Assembly (NCBI GenBank): GCA_014529385.2
Contig: CM043966.1
Coordinates: 89,598,587 to 89,662,586, forward strand
Source of the DNA: Adiantum capillus-veneris
Taxonomy: Eukaryota; Streptophyta; Polypodiopsida; Polypodiales; Pteridaceae
Reading direction: 5' to 3'
DNA: 64,000 nt
The notes under the pieces were generated by a model, which searched no databases, was not told the origin of the DNA, and saw only the letters and a program-made list of their open reading frames with translations. Shown piece by piece: positions 12,267 through 25,125 of this stretch; position 1 is the stretch's first letter, and every line of letters begins with the position of its first letter. The position numbers and the translations under genes were made by a program.

Positions 12267-12540
12267 CATTCATGTTCCTTACCTAAAAACTTCAAAGCTC
12301 TCAACACTACATCGTGCGTAATGATTGGGCCTCTCTAACCAGGTGGATCTACATGAGAAATTTGTGAGTCTGAACACCAACCTAGAATCGGTTATGCTTG
12401 AATGTTACCATAGATATGAAATGGAGGATGATGAAGCATCCAACTAAAGGTAGATAGTGTCCAATGCCTTCTTTGACGTTACATCTATAAATATAACATT
12501 TAATCCTTATCCAAGAAACATCATAACATCAGCTTTTCAT
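12267..12540. other. No gene seen
   Basis: Unrecognised spacer between the Copia right end and the detectable start of the Gypsy LTR. It does not align with the corresponding part of the full-length LTR at 28,799-29,910, so the LTR here is 5' truncated. Confidence 0.4.
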
Positions 12541-13550
<1,010 letters not shown>

Positions 13551-13551
13551 G

Positions 13552-13569
13552 TGGCACACTCGGTGGGAC
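13552..13569 (+). other. Primer-binding site of Gypsy element
   Basis: TGGCACACTCGGTGGGAC lies one base after the LTR end. It resembles the TGGCGC...GTGGGA sites of plant Ty3/Gypsy elements. The exact tRNA cannot be assigned without a tRNA set. Confidence 0.65.
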
Positions 13570-13879
13570 ATAGCTTCTAGCCTCTTTGCTTGGGCAAAGT
13601 ACCTGCAATTCCCAAAGATGGACTAGTCTTTCCTTTTTGCTTTTATTTGAATTTAAAGTTGGTTTCCTTCCTTGCAGCCATTTGGGATGCTTGCATATCT
13701 AGGAGGAGGTACTCCAAGAAAAGGGTTATTTGAACGTATGTTGCTACCCAAACATGGAGCATTAATGATGATGTTGGTGAGCCTTTAGGTCTTTATTGAG
13801 CTGGATTAGTTTTTAGCCCATTTGAGTGATGAAGTTGATGAAGATGAGGGCATTTTCCTTTAGGTTATTTCTTGGAGTG

Positions 13880-15045
13880 AAGTGATGAGAGAGAGAGTGA
13901 GACTCTTGAAGAGAGTGTTTGGGATGGCTTTTTAGCCAATTTAGTTGATGATGCCACTTTCAACCAATGTCTTCTTGAGGAGGAGAATGTTGACCTACCG
14001 CTTGTTCTTTCCCGTCCTCCCAACCTTGTTCAGGAGGTGCAGTCTGGAGTGGGGTTTACCGCTTCTTTTGACCATATTGATGATGCGATGCAGCCTTTAA
14101 AAAGGGTGGTGCTTGTGTCAGCAGTTAAGCCACTTTTTGCACTTTGAAGAACATGTTCTTATTAAGGATGTTTTTGATGCTTCTAGTTTTAGTTCTCTTG
14201 ATGTTTGTGATGATGATATGGCTACCATTGAAAATGTTGTTAAGAAAGAGCAGCTTGATTCGCCACCTATTGTTCTCCAAGCTAGGGAGAGACCTATTGA
14301 TCAATGGATTGTCAAGATGACACCCTAAGATGGAGTTGGAGCTGATGCAACTGATTCTCATTTATTGCAATCTGTGCAAGCTTGCTGGTTTGAGGGTCAT
14401 GACAAGCCTAAAGACCTCATGCGGTTCTTTCTTACCTTTTTGACTGGTGTAGCTATGCAGTGGTATCATAATATGCTGTGACATTCTCCACATTTGATGC
14501 AAACTCGGAATGGGTTGTGCCAAGATTTCTTGCTAGATTTTCTCCTATTTTACCTTCTACTTTAGCCTTTGGGAACCTGCTAGACTTCTTCCAAGGGGAG
14601 GGTGAATTTATTGCTGAGTATATTAGTCGTTTTCAAGGCTTCAAAAGGAAGCATTATGACCCCTATTGTTTTGATGAAAGGGTTTTATTGGAATGTTTTA
14701 TTAAGGGTATTTTGAGAGATATTCAACTTCATGTGAGGTTGTCAGATCTAGAGACATTTGAGCATGCATATGCACGAGCTAAGGTCATGGGGGAGGCCTT
14801 TGCAGCCATCATACTAGCAACCCAGTCTAGACCTACCTTTGAAGCTAAGAGATACAAGAGAGAGGCTTATTCAACTCCTATGGCGGGTGCTCCTATGGTT
14901 TCTATTCCACCATTCCTTACCCCAACACCAGCTAGTCCTTTTGGAGTTTTGCAAGCTAATGAGTCACCTTCTTTTAGAGATAACACTTTGCCTATACCAC
15001 ATTGTGTACCACATGTACCAAAGAGTGAGTTTGTTTCACATCCAA
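13880..15045 (+). pseudogene. Gypsy gag, frameshifted and truncated
   Basis: An acidic open stretch runs from about 13,880 to 14,143 (VWDGFLANLVDDATFN). A second piece carries the gag hallmark ACWFEGHDKPKDLMRFFLTF, followed by GVAMQWYHNM, and ends at a TGA near 14,479. A frameshift there leads into FLARFSPILPSTLAFGNLLD, then EFIAEYISRFQGFKR and a Pro-rich tail. This is the Retrotrans_gag arrangement with the WY core and the later YISRF motif. The coding is cut at 15,045 by rearranged Copia LTR sequence. No zinc knuckle remains. Confidence 0.75.
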
Positions 15046-15199
15046 TGAGAGAAGGAGACACACGACACAGATATGAGTGGGGAGACTGTGAAGTGACAGC
15101 TCCCCCTATACAGTATACTCACTATAAGTATAGGGTAACAGTGGGCGAGCGCCCATGACCTGGGCAACCGGTCAAGGCACATAGGCCTTAACCCCAACA
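15046..15199 (-). repeat. 3' LTR of second Copia, truncated
   Basis: It matches the inner ~155 bp of the 18,339-18,529 LTR and lacks its last ~37 bp. The minus-strand polypurine stretch AAGTGGGAGGT lies at 15,200-15,210, as expected just inside a 3' LTR. Confidence 0.88.
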
Positions 15200-15365
15200 A
15201 CCTCCCACTTAAAGGCCAATGTGCCTTTAAGCAAGATCTACTAGTGTACAACTAATAGAAGGTGAGAGATTCTCTCAACCTATGCCCACTGACTCTCGAT
15301 GAGCTAGTGCATCCGGCTCTACTGATAGACAAACATCCCGTTGTGGAAGCCACACAGAGCTAGCT

Positions 15366-15436
15366 CACTCATATCTGTGTCGCGTGTCTCCTTCTCTCTC
15401 TCACTCTCCGTCTGTGGTGCTCCCCGATCCCCTTCA
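15366..15436 (+). repeat. Inverted LTR end fragment
   Basis: About 71 bp match the reverse complement of the 18,339-18,410 LTR end, finishing CCCCTTCA. It is followed by CGTAA (reverse complement of the TTACG flank) and then by TGTTGTAGTG, the CACTA terminal motif. It is the missing outer end of the left LTR, flipped in place. Confidence 0.85.
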
Positions 15437-15637
15437 CGTAACATGTTGTAGTGTGTCTTTCCTTTATCTCATGGCACCGAACGTTGATGCAACCCTGGCA
15501 ACCTCTGCCACCTCCAACTCAGAACTCAACTCATGGCAATCCTGTCCCCTATCATAGAGACCATGGCACTGTGACTCCGAGCTGTGGAGTGACTCCTTGT
15601 GCCCACCACATATCACATGTGTACCAAGAGTATCCAT

Positions 15638-16864
15638 CTATCCCGAATCTGCATCAAGCTCTGGCATAAGCATATCAAGAAATGACTCCACAATAGCCGA
15701 CATCTCAGCATCCATGTGATTTATCTCTGTCATCACCTCTGATGACACATCCTGCTGTGACTCACTAGAGCTATCCCGCTCTACCTGTGCATCCGTAGAC
15801 GCAACCTGCACAACAAGGTCACTGCTCTGCACTCCATGCAAAGCATCCTGCAACCCACAAGCAAAAGAGACTCGCCTGCTCTCTCGTTCTCTACCTGGTT
15901 GCATGATCAAAGAGACAACACCATCTCTCGCGTGATCCACATGCAATGGGTAACCTGTACCACTCCTGGCACCTCTCGCAATCACTAGCGAACCCAAATG
16001 CATCACAAAATCTCGCTCTCGTAGCGAAATCTGACATCCACAATCTCTAAGCTGACCAATCGAGATCAAACTCACTATCAAATCTGGTACATAGCGCACA
16101 TGTCGTAACAAGTAAGATGCACCACTCGGTAATGACAGTCTCACATCTCTTGCACCTGCTATCGCATGCACCGATCCATCGGTCAAACGTACACTGCCAA
16201 GCATCCCGCTAGAATAGCTACAAAACCATGCACGATGCGGCGTGACATGAAACATAGCATCTGCGTCTAGCAACCACTACGAAGGGAGTGCACTATCCAC
16301 ATGTATAGCATCTCCTGCATAACTCGAGGTAAAAGTGACATCCCCGTCACTAGTATACTCCGACACTACATCTGCCTCAACTGTCAAAGCAACTGAGTCC
16401 ATGGCATCACTACATACATCTCTGAGACTTCCATGTCTCCTACGATGTCGCATACGACGAAAACAGCATCGTCTAACGTGTCCAGAATGACCACAATACC
16501 AACATGTCACATGTCGGCGTGCTCGTGAATGTACATGTCTCACACGAGTCTGTGATGACTCAGATCTATCATACATATCATGTAATCTGCGCCAAAGTGC
16601 TCTCGAAGTAGTCTCATACATAAGAAGAGCATATACAGATTCCGCAAGGTGCAAAGAGAGTGTAGATAGTGCCATCTCCTCTAGCTCCTACCACTGATCG
16701 TCAGACATGTTTGAAGGTCTACCTGCATCACCACTCAATGGTCGATGCAACCCTCGCTGTGTCAATGCATCAAGCATACACTCTCTCCATGCCGCAAAGT
16801 TTGACCCATCAAACACACGCATCTGTGAGAGGTCACAATTTGATCGATCACCTGTCTCTGCCAT
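15638..16864 (-). pseudogene. Copia gag and protease with two nonsense codons
   Basis: The frame opens at ATG 16,864 (MAETGDRSNCDLSQM), with the gag block FDGSNFAAWRECMLDAL. It passes a TAG at 16,688 and continues through LWRRLHDMYDRSESS. A zinc knuckle CWYCGHSGHVRRCC follows at about 16,467-16,508. A second TAG at 16,277 precedes WLLDADAMFHVTPHRAWF. This is the Copia protease start, but the DSG catalytic triplet reads DAD, so protease is also chemically dead. The rest of protease (RHVRYVPDLIVSLISIGQL) is open to 15,638. No integrase follows. Confidence 0.87.
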
Positions 16865-18324
16865 GAGCACAATGTAGAAAACTTGAAAGCAAAACCACCT
16901 CACCAACAACACCTGGAAACTGTCTACAAATATGGCCAGAAACACAATGTAAAACCTATGAGACACACTCCAAAATAGAGCTCCCGCAATGGCAACCAAA
17001 TCAGTCCTAAATTGGCTCGAATCGTATCAAACAAAAGTCTGCAAGTATGGCTGTAAAATATGGCTGCAAATCAGCCCCAAAACAGCCCCAAAATTCAGCT
17101 CTTAAACAGCTGCATAAACAAGTCACAAACGTGTCCCAGATCAGCCTACAACTGAGCCATACATGGACACCTGCAAAGAGGAAACAATGGCTGAAAATTC
17201 AGCACCCAAATAAGCCCTCAAACCTGCCTATAAACTTGTAAACCTGTAGCTGAAACCTGCTGAAAAACCTCAAGCCATTAGTGCTCGAATCTGGCTACCT
17301 AGCTCGTAGCCACACAAACATACATCACAACATTCACTCTTGTGAGTGTGTCAAGATAGCTGTACGCCTGTCAAACGATGAGCTAATCACCAAGCCCACA
17401 CTGTGCGGTATCGATGCATACACACGCACAAGTCTCCCACCTGCAGAGAACACCGCACGCAAATGTTGAGTGCAACCCGCAATCTCTACCTAGATCGCAT
17501 AAATGATACGCATAAAACTCCTGGGAAAATTTCGCCAGAGTTTCGTCAGTAAAACGGCCACAAAACCAGTAACCAAACTGACTGCACGCTCAAAACCATG
17601 AGCAACCAAAGCGCATCAAACCGCACTCCAAATGCATGCACCAATCTCCACACTTTGCATACATCATTGCAAACACCTGCAAATCTAGTACACAAATATC
17701 TTCTCTACCTGTGACTGCCAAAAAACATGCTCGATGCATACATTGCCGAGCTCAAAATGCAATCACATTAGTCTCCCTGAGCATCAAACCATATAAGGCA
17801 TACATCGTATCCTCCCACCTGTGAGGAAACTTGCAGCAAATATCACTCTCACATCTGAGAGCAAACCATGTGTGGAATCCTCGACACACAATAAACAACT
17901 GCTGCTGCAGAAAATTCAGCGTTCAGAATTTTAAAATTTTGATATGACAAGCGCGTCCGGAGCGTGCCAAAACCCCAAGGTAGACTCCTGGATCACATGT
18001 ATCTGAGTCCGGGTGTGAAAGCTATGCCAAAAAACCTCCGTTTTGATCCAAAAACGCAGCATAAACTACCAAAAGAGGGCTGAAAAATGCAGCTCCTCAA
18101 CCGTAGCTCGAATGAGGTTTCTGATGGCTCGAATGGCTTCGAAAGGGGGGTAAAACACGAAGACACCTGGTGGAAACGCTCTCGGAAAGCTGAATTTGCC
18201 GATGCCGAAGTCGAAACCCTGTTTGCACTCTTGGAAGTGCGCGCGCGCGGACGCGATTTCGGGAATGAAACTAGCTCTCCGCTATCGTCGTGACTGTGTA
18301 CACACGCGCTTTCTCCGCACCTAC
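16865..18324 (-). other. Leader of second Copia element
   Basis: An unusually long ~1.46 kb region separates the primer-binding site from gag. It has short open frames only and many CAAA/GCAxAAA-type words. I see no domain or promoter element that can be supported. Confidence 0.5.
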
Positions 18325-18336
18325 GCTCTGATACCA
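18325..18336 (-). other. Primer-binding site, perfect tRNA-iMet match
   Basis: On the minus strand TGGTATCAGAGC begins two bases after the LTR end. It is the canonical plant Copia site with no mismatch. Confidence 0.93.
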
Positions 18337-18338
18337 AT

Positions 18339-18529
18339 TGAAGGGGATCGGGGAGCACCACAGACGGAGAGTGAGAGAGAGAAGGAGACACACGACACAG
18401 ATATGAGTGGGGAGACTGTGAAGTGGCAACTCCCCCTATACAGTATACTCACTGTAAGTATAGGGTAACAGCAGGCGGGCACCCATGACCTGGGCGACCG
18501 GTCAAGGCACATAGGCCTTAACCCCAACA
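18339..18529 (-). repeat. 5' LTR of second Copia
   Basis: 191 bp, minus strand TGTTGGGGTTAAGG to CCGATCCCCTTCA. It abuts TTACG and then CACTA subterminal sequence. Confidence 0.92.
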
Positions 18530-18534
18530 TTACG

Positions 18535-18690
18535 CCCTTTTTGACGCGCAATATTTTGATGCACCGTACCTTTCCATGCGCATTTCAACGGGCATACCCC
18601 GCGTTGATACATACGTGGTAATACATGTGGCAATGCCTGTCAAAAGACGCGTATTTCCACCTGTATTTCAATGCATATATCGACGCGTAT
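18535..18690. repeat. CACTA left subterminal repeats
   Basis: Several CG-rich words such as TTGACGCGCAATATT, GACGCGTATTTCCACC and TCGACGCGTATATCAACGG occur. They are the reverse-complement style of the right subterminal words. In En/Spm elements such repeats bind the TNPA-type protein. Confidence 0.6.
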
Positions 18691-18810
18691 ATCAACGGAA
18701 AAAAAATTGGGGAAAAAAACCAAAATCCGCACGCATACGATCATTTTCGCCTGTGAGCTCGTGCACAGATCTAGCCTTCTTGGAAACCTGCAGCGCAGGA
18801 ATTGTTCTAC

Positions 18811-18863
18811 CCCCCCCCCCCCTCTCTCTCTCTCAAGCTACATTGTGTGTGTGTGTGTGTGTG

Positions 18864-18953
<90 letters not shown>

Positions 18954-19015
18954 GGAAATAGAGAGAGAGAAAGAGAGAGAGAGAGATAGGGAAATAGAGA
19001 GAGAGATAGGGAAAT
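18811..19015. repeat. C run, (CT)n, (GT)n, (GA)n compound microsatellite
   Basis: A short C run and CT units pass into (GT)n (about 18,845-18,864). A long, slightly interrupted (GA)n runs to about 19,015. It sits exactly at the 3' end of the minus-strand LINE, where a tail would be expected. Confidence 0.95.
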
Positions 19016-20864
19016 CAAGCATCCACCCCGAACTTAGTATTTTGCTCTTGCATGTCTTTTGAACCATTTGAATTACTTCATATGCGATTCTAGGAAGTCG
19101 ATGCAAAGGGCTACGTTGTGTCTTACGCATGTACTCCACAACCCTTTGCATGCCCAAGACCTCAATGGGAAGCAATCCGGACTCAAGAAGTAAGAGCATG
19201 TAGGGTGTTTGTGTCTTGACTTGGAGAAAGTTGGTGAGAAAACGCTTTTGGACATTCTCAAACTCTTTCCAAGTAGACTTCCCGATTCTTCCACCCCACA
19301 CCTCCACTCCATAAAGAAGCACCGGTGTCACCAATGTGTCAAAGAGGTACTTTTTGAGAGCCCAACACTTGATCTCTCCTGCATTGCACATGTTCTCAAA
19401 TGCATAATAGGCCCTCTTTCCGGCTTCCAAGCGACGCATTGCACAATCCTTCCATTTATGATTGGATGGAACCTCAAGGCCAAGGTACTTGAAGTGATCT
19501 ACCACTTCAAGTTTCTCATTGTTATATACAATGCATGGATTTTCATCATTGAGGGTCTTTACAAGCATAACCTTGGTTTTGGATCCATTCACGATCAGCC
19601 CGCTATGTAGGCAAAAGCGTTCCAAGACACTCATAAGCTTTTGTGCATCTTCTAAGGTATGTGCCAAGAGCACTACATCATCGGCATAAAGCAAAAGCAT
19701 GATCACCGCATTTCCAATCTTAACCTCTTCTATGCCTTCTTGCTGCATAAAGTCAAGAACCATGCATTCCAATTCATCAATGAGTAGCCCAAAGAGGGTT
19801 GGGGAAAGTGGGCATCCTTGTTTGACACCAATAGTGCTTGCAAAAAATTCTGAAATTCCATCTCCCATACGTAATCGACATATCACTTTTTGGTAGATGC
19901 GAAAGACTGCATGCATAAATTCTTTCGGCACTTGAAGGCTTTGCATACGTCTCCAAAGATTTCCTCGCGGTACCATGTCAAAAGCTTTCTTGAAATCCAC
20001 AAAGCAACAATACAACTTTTTTCCTTTCAATCGAGACGCTTCCATAAGAACTCGAAGAGTGACAAGGTGATCAATAGTGCTATGATGCTTTCGAAAACAT
20101 GCTTGGCCAAGTGCACGTTTGCCATTCTTTTCAGCCCATTCACTTATCTTCATCTCCATGATACATCCAAATAACTTTGCCATTAAAGAACCAACCATTA
20201 TAGTGCGATAGTTGTTCACATTGTTTACATCTCCTCCTTTGTGCAAAGGTTTGATCCAATTTGCACTGCAATCATGAGGCATGCCATACTGAAGTGCAAG
20301 GTTAAACATATCGCATATCCAATATCGTGTTTTCTTGCTTGTCCATTTAATCATTTCAGCCTTGACACCTTGAAGGTCACTTGCCTTACGAGTAGCAAGT
20401 TTCTCAAGCGCGCGGCATACATCTTCAATGGTAAAGAAGGGGGACATAAATGGAAGGAAGCTACAACACTCCATCTTATCAACATTGGGTTGCTCATAGA
20501 GATTCTTACAATGCATATACATATCCTCAAGAGTCAAGTCACCAAAGCTCTCAACGCGCTTGCCTTTTAGATTTTGCCAAAACTTGTCACATGCATGTGC
20601 TTTCTCTTGTGCTAAAAGAAGTTGTTTTTCGACTTCCCACCTTCTCCTCTTCTTTTGAACAAGTGCTTTGTATGTGTGTGAACATTCCAAGTAAACTTCC
20701 TTGTCTTTGATTGCATCCAATCTTAGCAAGTGTTTTTGGGCTTGACTACATTCCATGTCAAACCATTTCTTCTTGGTGCTACCCTTCTTAGACCTTTTGC
20801 AAGACATGTGTTTCACCGAAAAGCATTCCTTCGCACAAGAGAAAATTACTTCTTTGAAAACTTT
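18985..20864 (-). pseudogene. LINE reverse transcriptase
   Basis: A long frame encodes a non-LTR RT. The N-terminal linker is KWFDMECSQAQKH. RT blocks follow: NWIKPLHKGGDVNNVNNYRTI, then FVDFKKAFDMVPR (first catalytic Asp), GVKQGCPLSPTLFGLLIDEL, and YADDVVLLA at about 19,670-19,696 with both Asp residues. The thumb-like C-terminus includes WKEFENVQKRFL and LLLESGLLPIEVLGMQRV. The frame then runs into the (GA)n tract, so the true C-terminus is lost. It would copy element RNA at a nicked target. Only the in-frame TGA at 20,865 separates it from the endonuclease. Confidence 0.93.
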
Positions 20865-21840
20865 TCACTTGCATTCTAATGTTGGGCTCTCTTGATGCTC
20901 TATCATGCTTAACATTTGGTCCACCATATCAGCATATATAAGTGCTTGTTTGAAGTCTAGACGTAGGTACAAATGATTCACATCATGATTGGAGGCTACA
21001 TGCTCGGGCCGTTTACCACACTTGAGGTCAATACATAACATCCTATGATCCGATTCCGGATTCCATTCACCAAGTGTAAAGCTTTGTATGCATTCTAGAG
21101 TGGCTTCCGAGAACAACATATAGTCAATCACACTAGCACCGTTGTGCTTTCTACATGTAAAGTCATTGGTGCCTTGCCATAGAGATACACCATTTGCAAT
21201 GAGCATTCCGGTACTATTGCACATATGTAGAAGTGACTTTCCATAGTGATCCACTTCTTTTGCATCATTAGAACTTCGATTATACATGTATGAGTCATCC
21301 ATTCTTCTTGAGACATGCGGCATGTCTACTTGTTGTGTGTCATGTTGTAGCATATTTGTCCGAGCATTCATGTCTCCAAAAACAATGACTTCACCTTGAT
21401 CCTTGTAATGAGCAATGTCTTCCTCTAGTTCAACAAAGGGCTGATCTCTATCCATATTCAAGCAAGCATAAAAGTTGGAGTCATAGTGAGGAATGTAGCA
21501 ACCGGCCACAAACATGACTTGACCATTTGGTGGGCTGATTTTCAGCCATAAGTAGCGTTTATACTTATCTTCTTTGACAATGGAAACATCTTTCAAACCC
21601 TTTTTGGTCATACATGCTACGCCTCCCTCTCTGTTGCTTTGCATTTTTGGCCCACATCAAAGAATGCACATCGTATTTGTCAAATCCCAGAATTCGTTGC
21701 GCATCATGCTCCCATGTTTCGACAAGAAGTATCACATCGGAGTCATTGGTAAGCTCATCAATGCCAATTCCCGCATTCCATGGATACCCGTTACAATTCC
21801 AAAAGCTTATTCGCAAGCGTGAGTTGGTCTCATAGATCAT
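20865..21840 (-). pseudogene. LINE AP-type endonuclease (frameshift)
   Basis: The reading begins near MIYETNSRLRISFWNCNGY, with the Asn of the exonuclease/endonuclease/phosphatase fold, and the Glu in LLVETWE. A one-base frameshift near 21,635 follows. The rest is open: GDMNART, NDFTCRKHNGASVIDYMLFS and the final SDHRML, all diagnostic of APE-type LINE endonucleases. The domain nicks target DNA to prime reverse transcription. All visible catalytic residues are kept. A TGA at 20,865 ends the frame ahead of RT. Confidence 0.92.
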
Positions 21841-21843
21841 GTG

Positions 21844-22150
<307 letters not shown>

Positions 22151-22519
22151 AACTAGAGATAGCTACGGAGATGGGTAGAGAGAGAGAGAGATAGTAGTGG
22201 TGAAAGAGTTAGCTTGGCTGACCAATTGTGTGAAAAGGACAGAAACTCTCTCTATCTCTCTCTCTCTAGAAGACACTATAGAACTAAAAGAGGAAAATGA
22301 GTTTTGCCTGCTACATGCATTGTCATGTACACCTGGGAGAGCACGTATGTGTCAACCCATATAGGATTTGACCAATAAAGATGAAATTTTGACCCGGTGG
22401 TCCCGATCTCTGTACACCTTTGGACCGAGGTGTGTGGAGATCGGGCAAGGCTAGAGAATGCGAGGTAGTTTACATTGTGAGGAGTATATATATTGAGACA
22501 ACATTCATAATCATTGTAG
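22151..22519. other. Probable TNP2 upstream region
   Basis: It holds interrupted GA/CT tracts and a TATATATATTG string at about 22,484-22,494, some 26-36 bp before the TNP2-like ATG at 22,520. This could serve as the gene's TATA box. No coding seen. Confidence 0.35.
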
Positions 22520-23185
22520 ATGGCAACGTCATCAACTAACATGGAGGAAAAGATTGCATGCTCGTGCACGCTCTGCAAGTATCAAATCCTGCGCAAGCGT
22601 AGGATATGTAATGAGCATGTGCACAAGTACAAAGAGTTTGCTAGAGAAACTGTACAGAATCTACGATACGACTCCTACGGAATGGGCATTGATTTTCGTG
22701 ACATAACACTGAGAGAGAGAGAAAAAGGATTATGCGTGAAGGTCCAACCAATCCAGAGCCAAGGATGGAAGTAGAGGAGGGCTTACAGACACAAGACGAC
22801 GACATGGAGGAGATGCTGGATGCCTTCTTCCAGACAAGCGATGAGAACACTAATGAAGCAGCACCAGAAGACGTGCGCCTATCTCCTGAAGACATGTTGA
22901 GAAATTTGGCACGTCAATCAATCTATGAAGGCGCCAAAATATCTGTGCTTCGTACTCGTCTATCGTTTTTGAATCTGTAGTCAGTGTATGGGTGGTCAGA
23001 TGCAAGCGTCACTGCTTTGTTTAGGTACGTAACTTACAAAAGAAATTTTTCGATTGCAATGGTGACGTGCTTGGGGAGCTTTTAATTTAATGTGGCTTAA
23101 ACAGGTTGTTGCGGGAGCAACTACTCCCAGCTGGCAATGAAATGCCCCCTCCAGAAGAGGAAGAGCTGGCTATTGGATGTGACTA
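22520..23185 (+). pseudogene. CACTA TNP2 transposase, N-terminal part
   Basis: ATG 22,520 opens a zinc-like N-terminal domain (MEEKIACSCTLCKYQILRKR) of the Transposase-associated type. A frameshift lies at a short GA run near 22,715. The acidic linker (DDDMEEMLDAFFQ) and IYEGAKISVLRTRLSFLNL follow. A TAG at 22,978 interrupts before SVYGWSDASVTALF, a hallmark phrase of plant TNP2 proteins. A GT-AG intron (23,025-23,104) joins to RLLREQLLPAGNEMPPPEEE. The catalytic transposase core that should follow is absent: the sequence passes almost directly to the C-terminal DUF4216 region. Confidence 0.82.
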
Positions 23186-23890
23186 GAGGTATCATACATA
23201 CATGGCACTGTGGTCGCATGGAAAGCATTTCAAAACACAACAAATTGACATCAGAAGAAACACGTTTGACAGTGGGATAATGGTTAATTTTATGCAAAAG
23301 AGCAGGGCCAGTGCTAGAGATACGAACGAGAGCACTAGCAACCTGGATTACTGGGGTCTGGTGTCAGATATCTTGAAACAGCTTCAGACGGTTTGAGATG
23401 TTTTTGTTGGATGTGAAGTGGTTCAAGGTGATTACTTCTGGTCGCAATGCAACGGTATGCAGAGATGGAAAAAGCTTGTGCTGATAGATTCTACAAAGGT
23501 TTGAACAAATGCGAGCGACACGTTTGCTCTCCCCGAACATTGCGAGCAAGTGGTCTTTGTACCGGACCCTCGAGAGCAACAATGGTGGTTTGTGGTTCAG
23601 GTTTCTCCAAGAAATAAACAAGTATTTGAAGGGCAAGAGCTCCTGGAGGAAAGTCGGCCATACGACGCAGATACTACTGTGACATTAGATGAGATGGACA
23701 AAGGTATGGCAGAGGAAGCTGATAGATATACGAGGGGTGACGCAGACAAGGCAGATATGACATTTGTAGATGAAGATGCAATGGATGAAGACAATCCGCC
23801 AGAACGAGTTGGGACAGACTTATATCTACAGTTAGAGATAGACGATGATACGGTGCAAGATCTTATCGATGATGCCTCACTAGTCGAGGC
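23186..23890 (+). pseudogene. TNP2 C-terminal DUF4216-like region
   Basis: The open piece starting 23,202 carries FDSGIMVNFMQKSR and SNLDYWGLVSDILKQLQ. Two frames carry the rest, ending in QVVFVPDPREQQWWFVVQV, the typical end of DUF4216. An acidic tail (DEDAMDEDNPPER) runs to a putative splice donor GTAAGTG near 23,892. The spacing from the N-terminal half implies deletion of about the middle half of the protein. Frameshifts at about 23,395-23,550 make it untranslatable as one piece. Confidence 0.75.
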
Positions 23891-23989
23891 CTGTAAGTGT
23901 TTGTGTGAAGACGTTGATTTAAAATTAAGCTCTTTCTTAATTTAAACAAAGGTGTTCTGACGCTTTCTTTTACTTTCTTTGTGCAGGAC

Positions 23990-25125
23990 TTTAGTATGGC
24001 AGACCAGTCGCCAGATCCCGCTTCTATGAGTGCGGATGCATTTATGGGCTTCGTCACACAAATGACGCCCACTTAGATGGCATATGCGTCTCAGTATTGG
24101 ATAGCCAGAGGTACGGGTACCACGCCTCCGGGCTTCACACCCGAGGTTCGACGCCTATGGGGGGGACACCTATGGGTACGACGCCTACGAGGTCTCCCAT
24201 CACGGCCGCTTCGACACCTAGGGGTACGACAGAGGCGGGTACGTCAGCATCTCCGCAACACAGGCGCACTCGACGATCACGGCAATCGTCAAGTGGAGGT
24301 GGTGGTTGCTGTGGAGGAGGGTCCACAGATGCTTTGACCCCTCCTCGCTCATGACCCCCGTCCTACCTAGGCACACCTCTCGACACACCTCTTAGCACAC
24401 CTTGGACACCTTGGGGGGCACACGATCCTAGTGCCTCCAAGGTCTATATTGTACGACCAGATGGACAGGTTGACATGGATAGTGTCGGGACTGAGATGAG
24501 ACAACCGGTTCGCCAGCTCGCGGAGGTGCAGTTTTCTAGCACCATCATGACATCTTGGACTCATCAGGATCACATCAAAATCAATTAGATAGTGAAGACC
24601 ATCATGAGAGAGTATCGGCCTGCTTCGGGTTTAGAGGAGCTTTGGAGGAGGTGGATCACGAATGTTGCAAGGGACACCGTGAAACATCATTGAGATGTAG
24701 CTCGTCGGGCTTTCAGGCAGGGCTCACCGAAGCCTGTGGGCATCTCACACGAGTCGTAGCAGCAGATCAGGGAGGATGAGGAGACAACAGACACGAGGTT
24801 CAGACAGCAGCGTCTTGCCGCGGAGGTACATAGGGAGACTAGGGGCACATCTCATCTTGGCAGCGGAGGCTTCGACACCTTTCGCTATGAGTTTGTGAGT
24901 TTCCAATCCAATCCTAGCTATGGCGTTTTTTTTCAAGAGCGATAATCATGTATTCTTAATTACTTTGGTAAGTTTGTATAAACGCAAAATCTTGCAATGC
25001 ATGGAGCCCCGACACATCAGGAGGAGACAGATGGATATCAGAGAGGCATTTATGAAGTATTGAATGATCTTGCTGCCGTAGGAGAGCCTGTAGACTGGGA
25101 GGCCTTAGAGTCTCGCTGATTGATT
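23990..25125 (+). pseudogene. Possible CACTA second gene (TNPA-like) remnant
   Basis: It starts with MADQSPDPASMSADAF (ATG about 23,996). A Pro/Thr/Gly-rich low-complexity stretch follows. An exon-like part contains IMREYRPASGLEELWRRWI and, after a stop, ISHESYQQIREDEE. The last part contains RHIRRRQMDIREAF or, in another frame, EETDGYQRGIYEVLNDLAAV. The position after TNP2 and the helical, Arg/Gln-rich composition suggest the DNA-binding partner that recognises subterminal repeats. Frames are broken and family assignment is uncertain. Confidence 0.45.

Larger units (their letters stand above)
15046..18529 (-). mobile_element. Second Ty1/Copia element, internally deleted and rearranged
   Basis: On the minus strand, a 191 bp LTR (18,529-18,339; TGTTGGGG...CCCCTTCA) is followed by a perfect primer-binding site, a long non-coding leader, gag and protease. 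There is no integrase, RT or RNase H. At the other end are a short polypurine tract and an incomplete second LTR (15,199-15,046). Between the protease remnant and that end lies an inverted LTR piece (15,366-15,436). The flank TTACG at 18,530 is matched by its reverse complement CGTAA directly next to the inverted LTR end, giving the target duplication. Confidence 0.9.
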
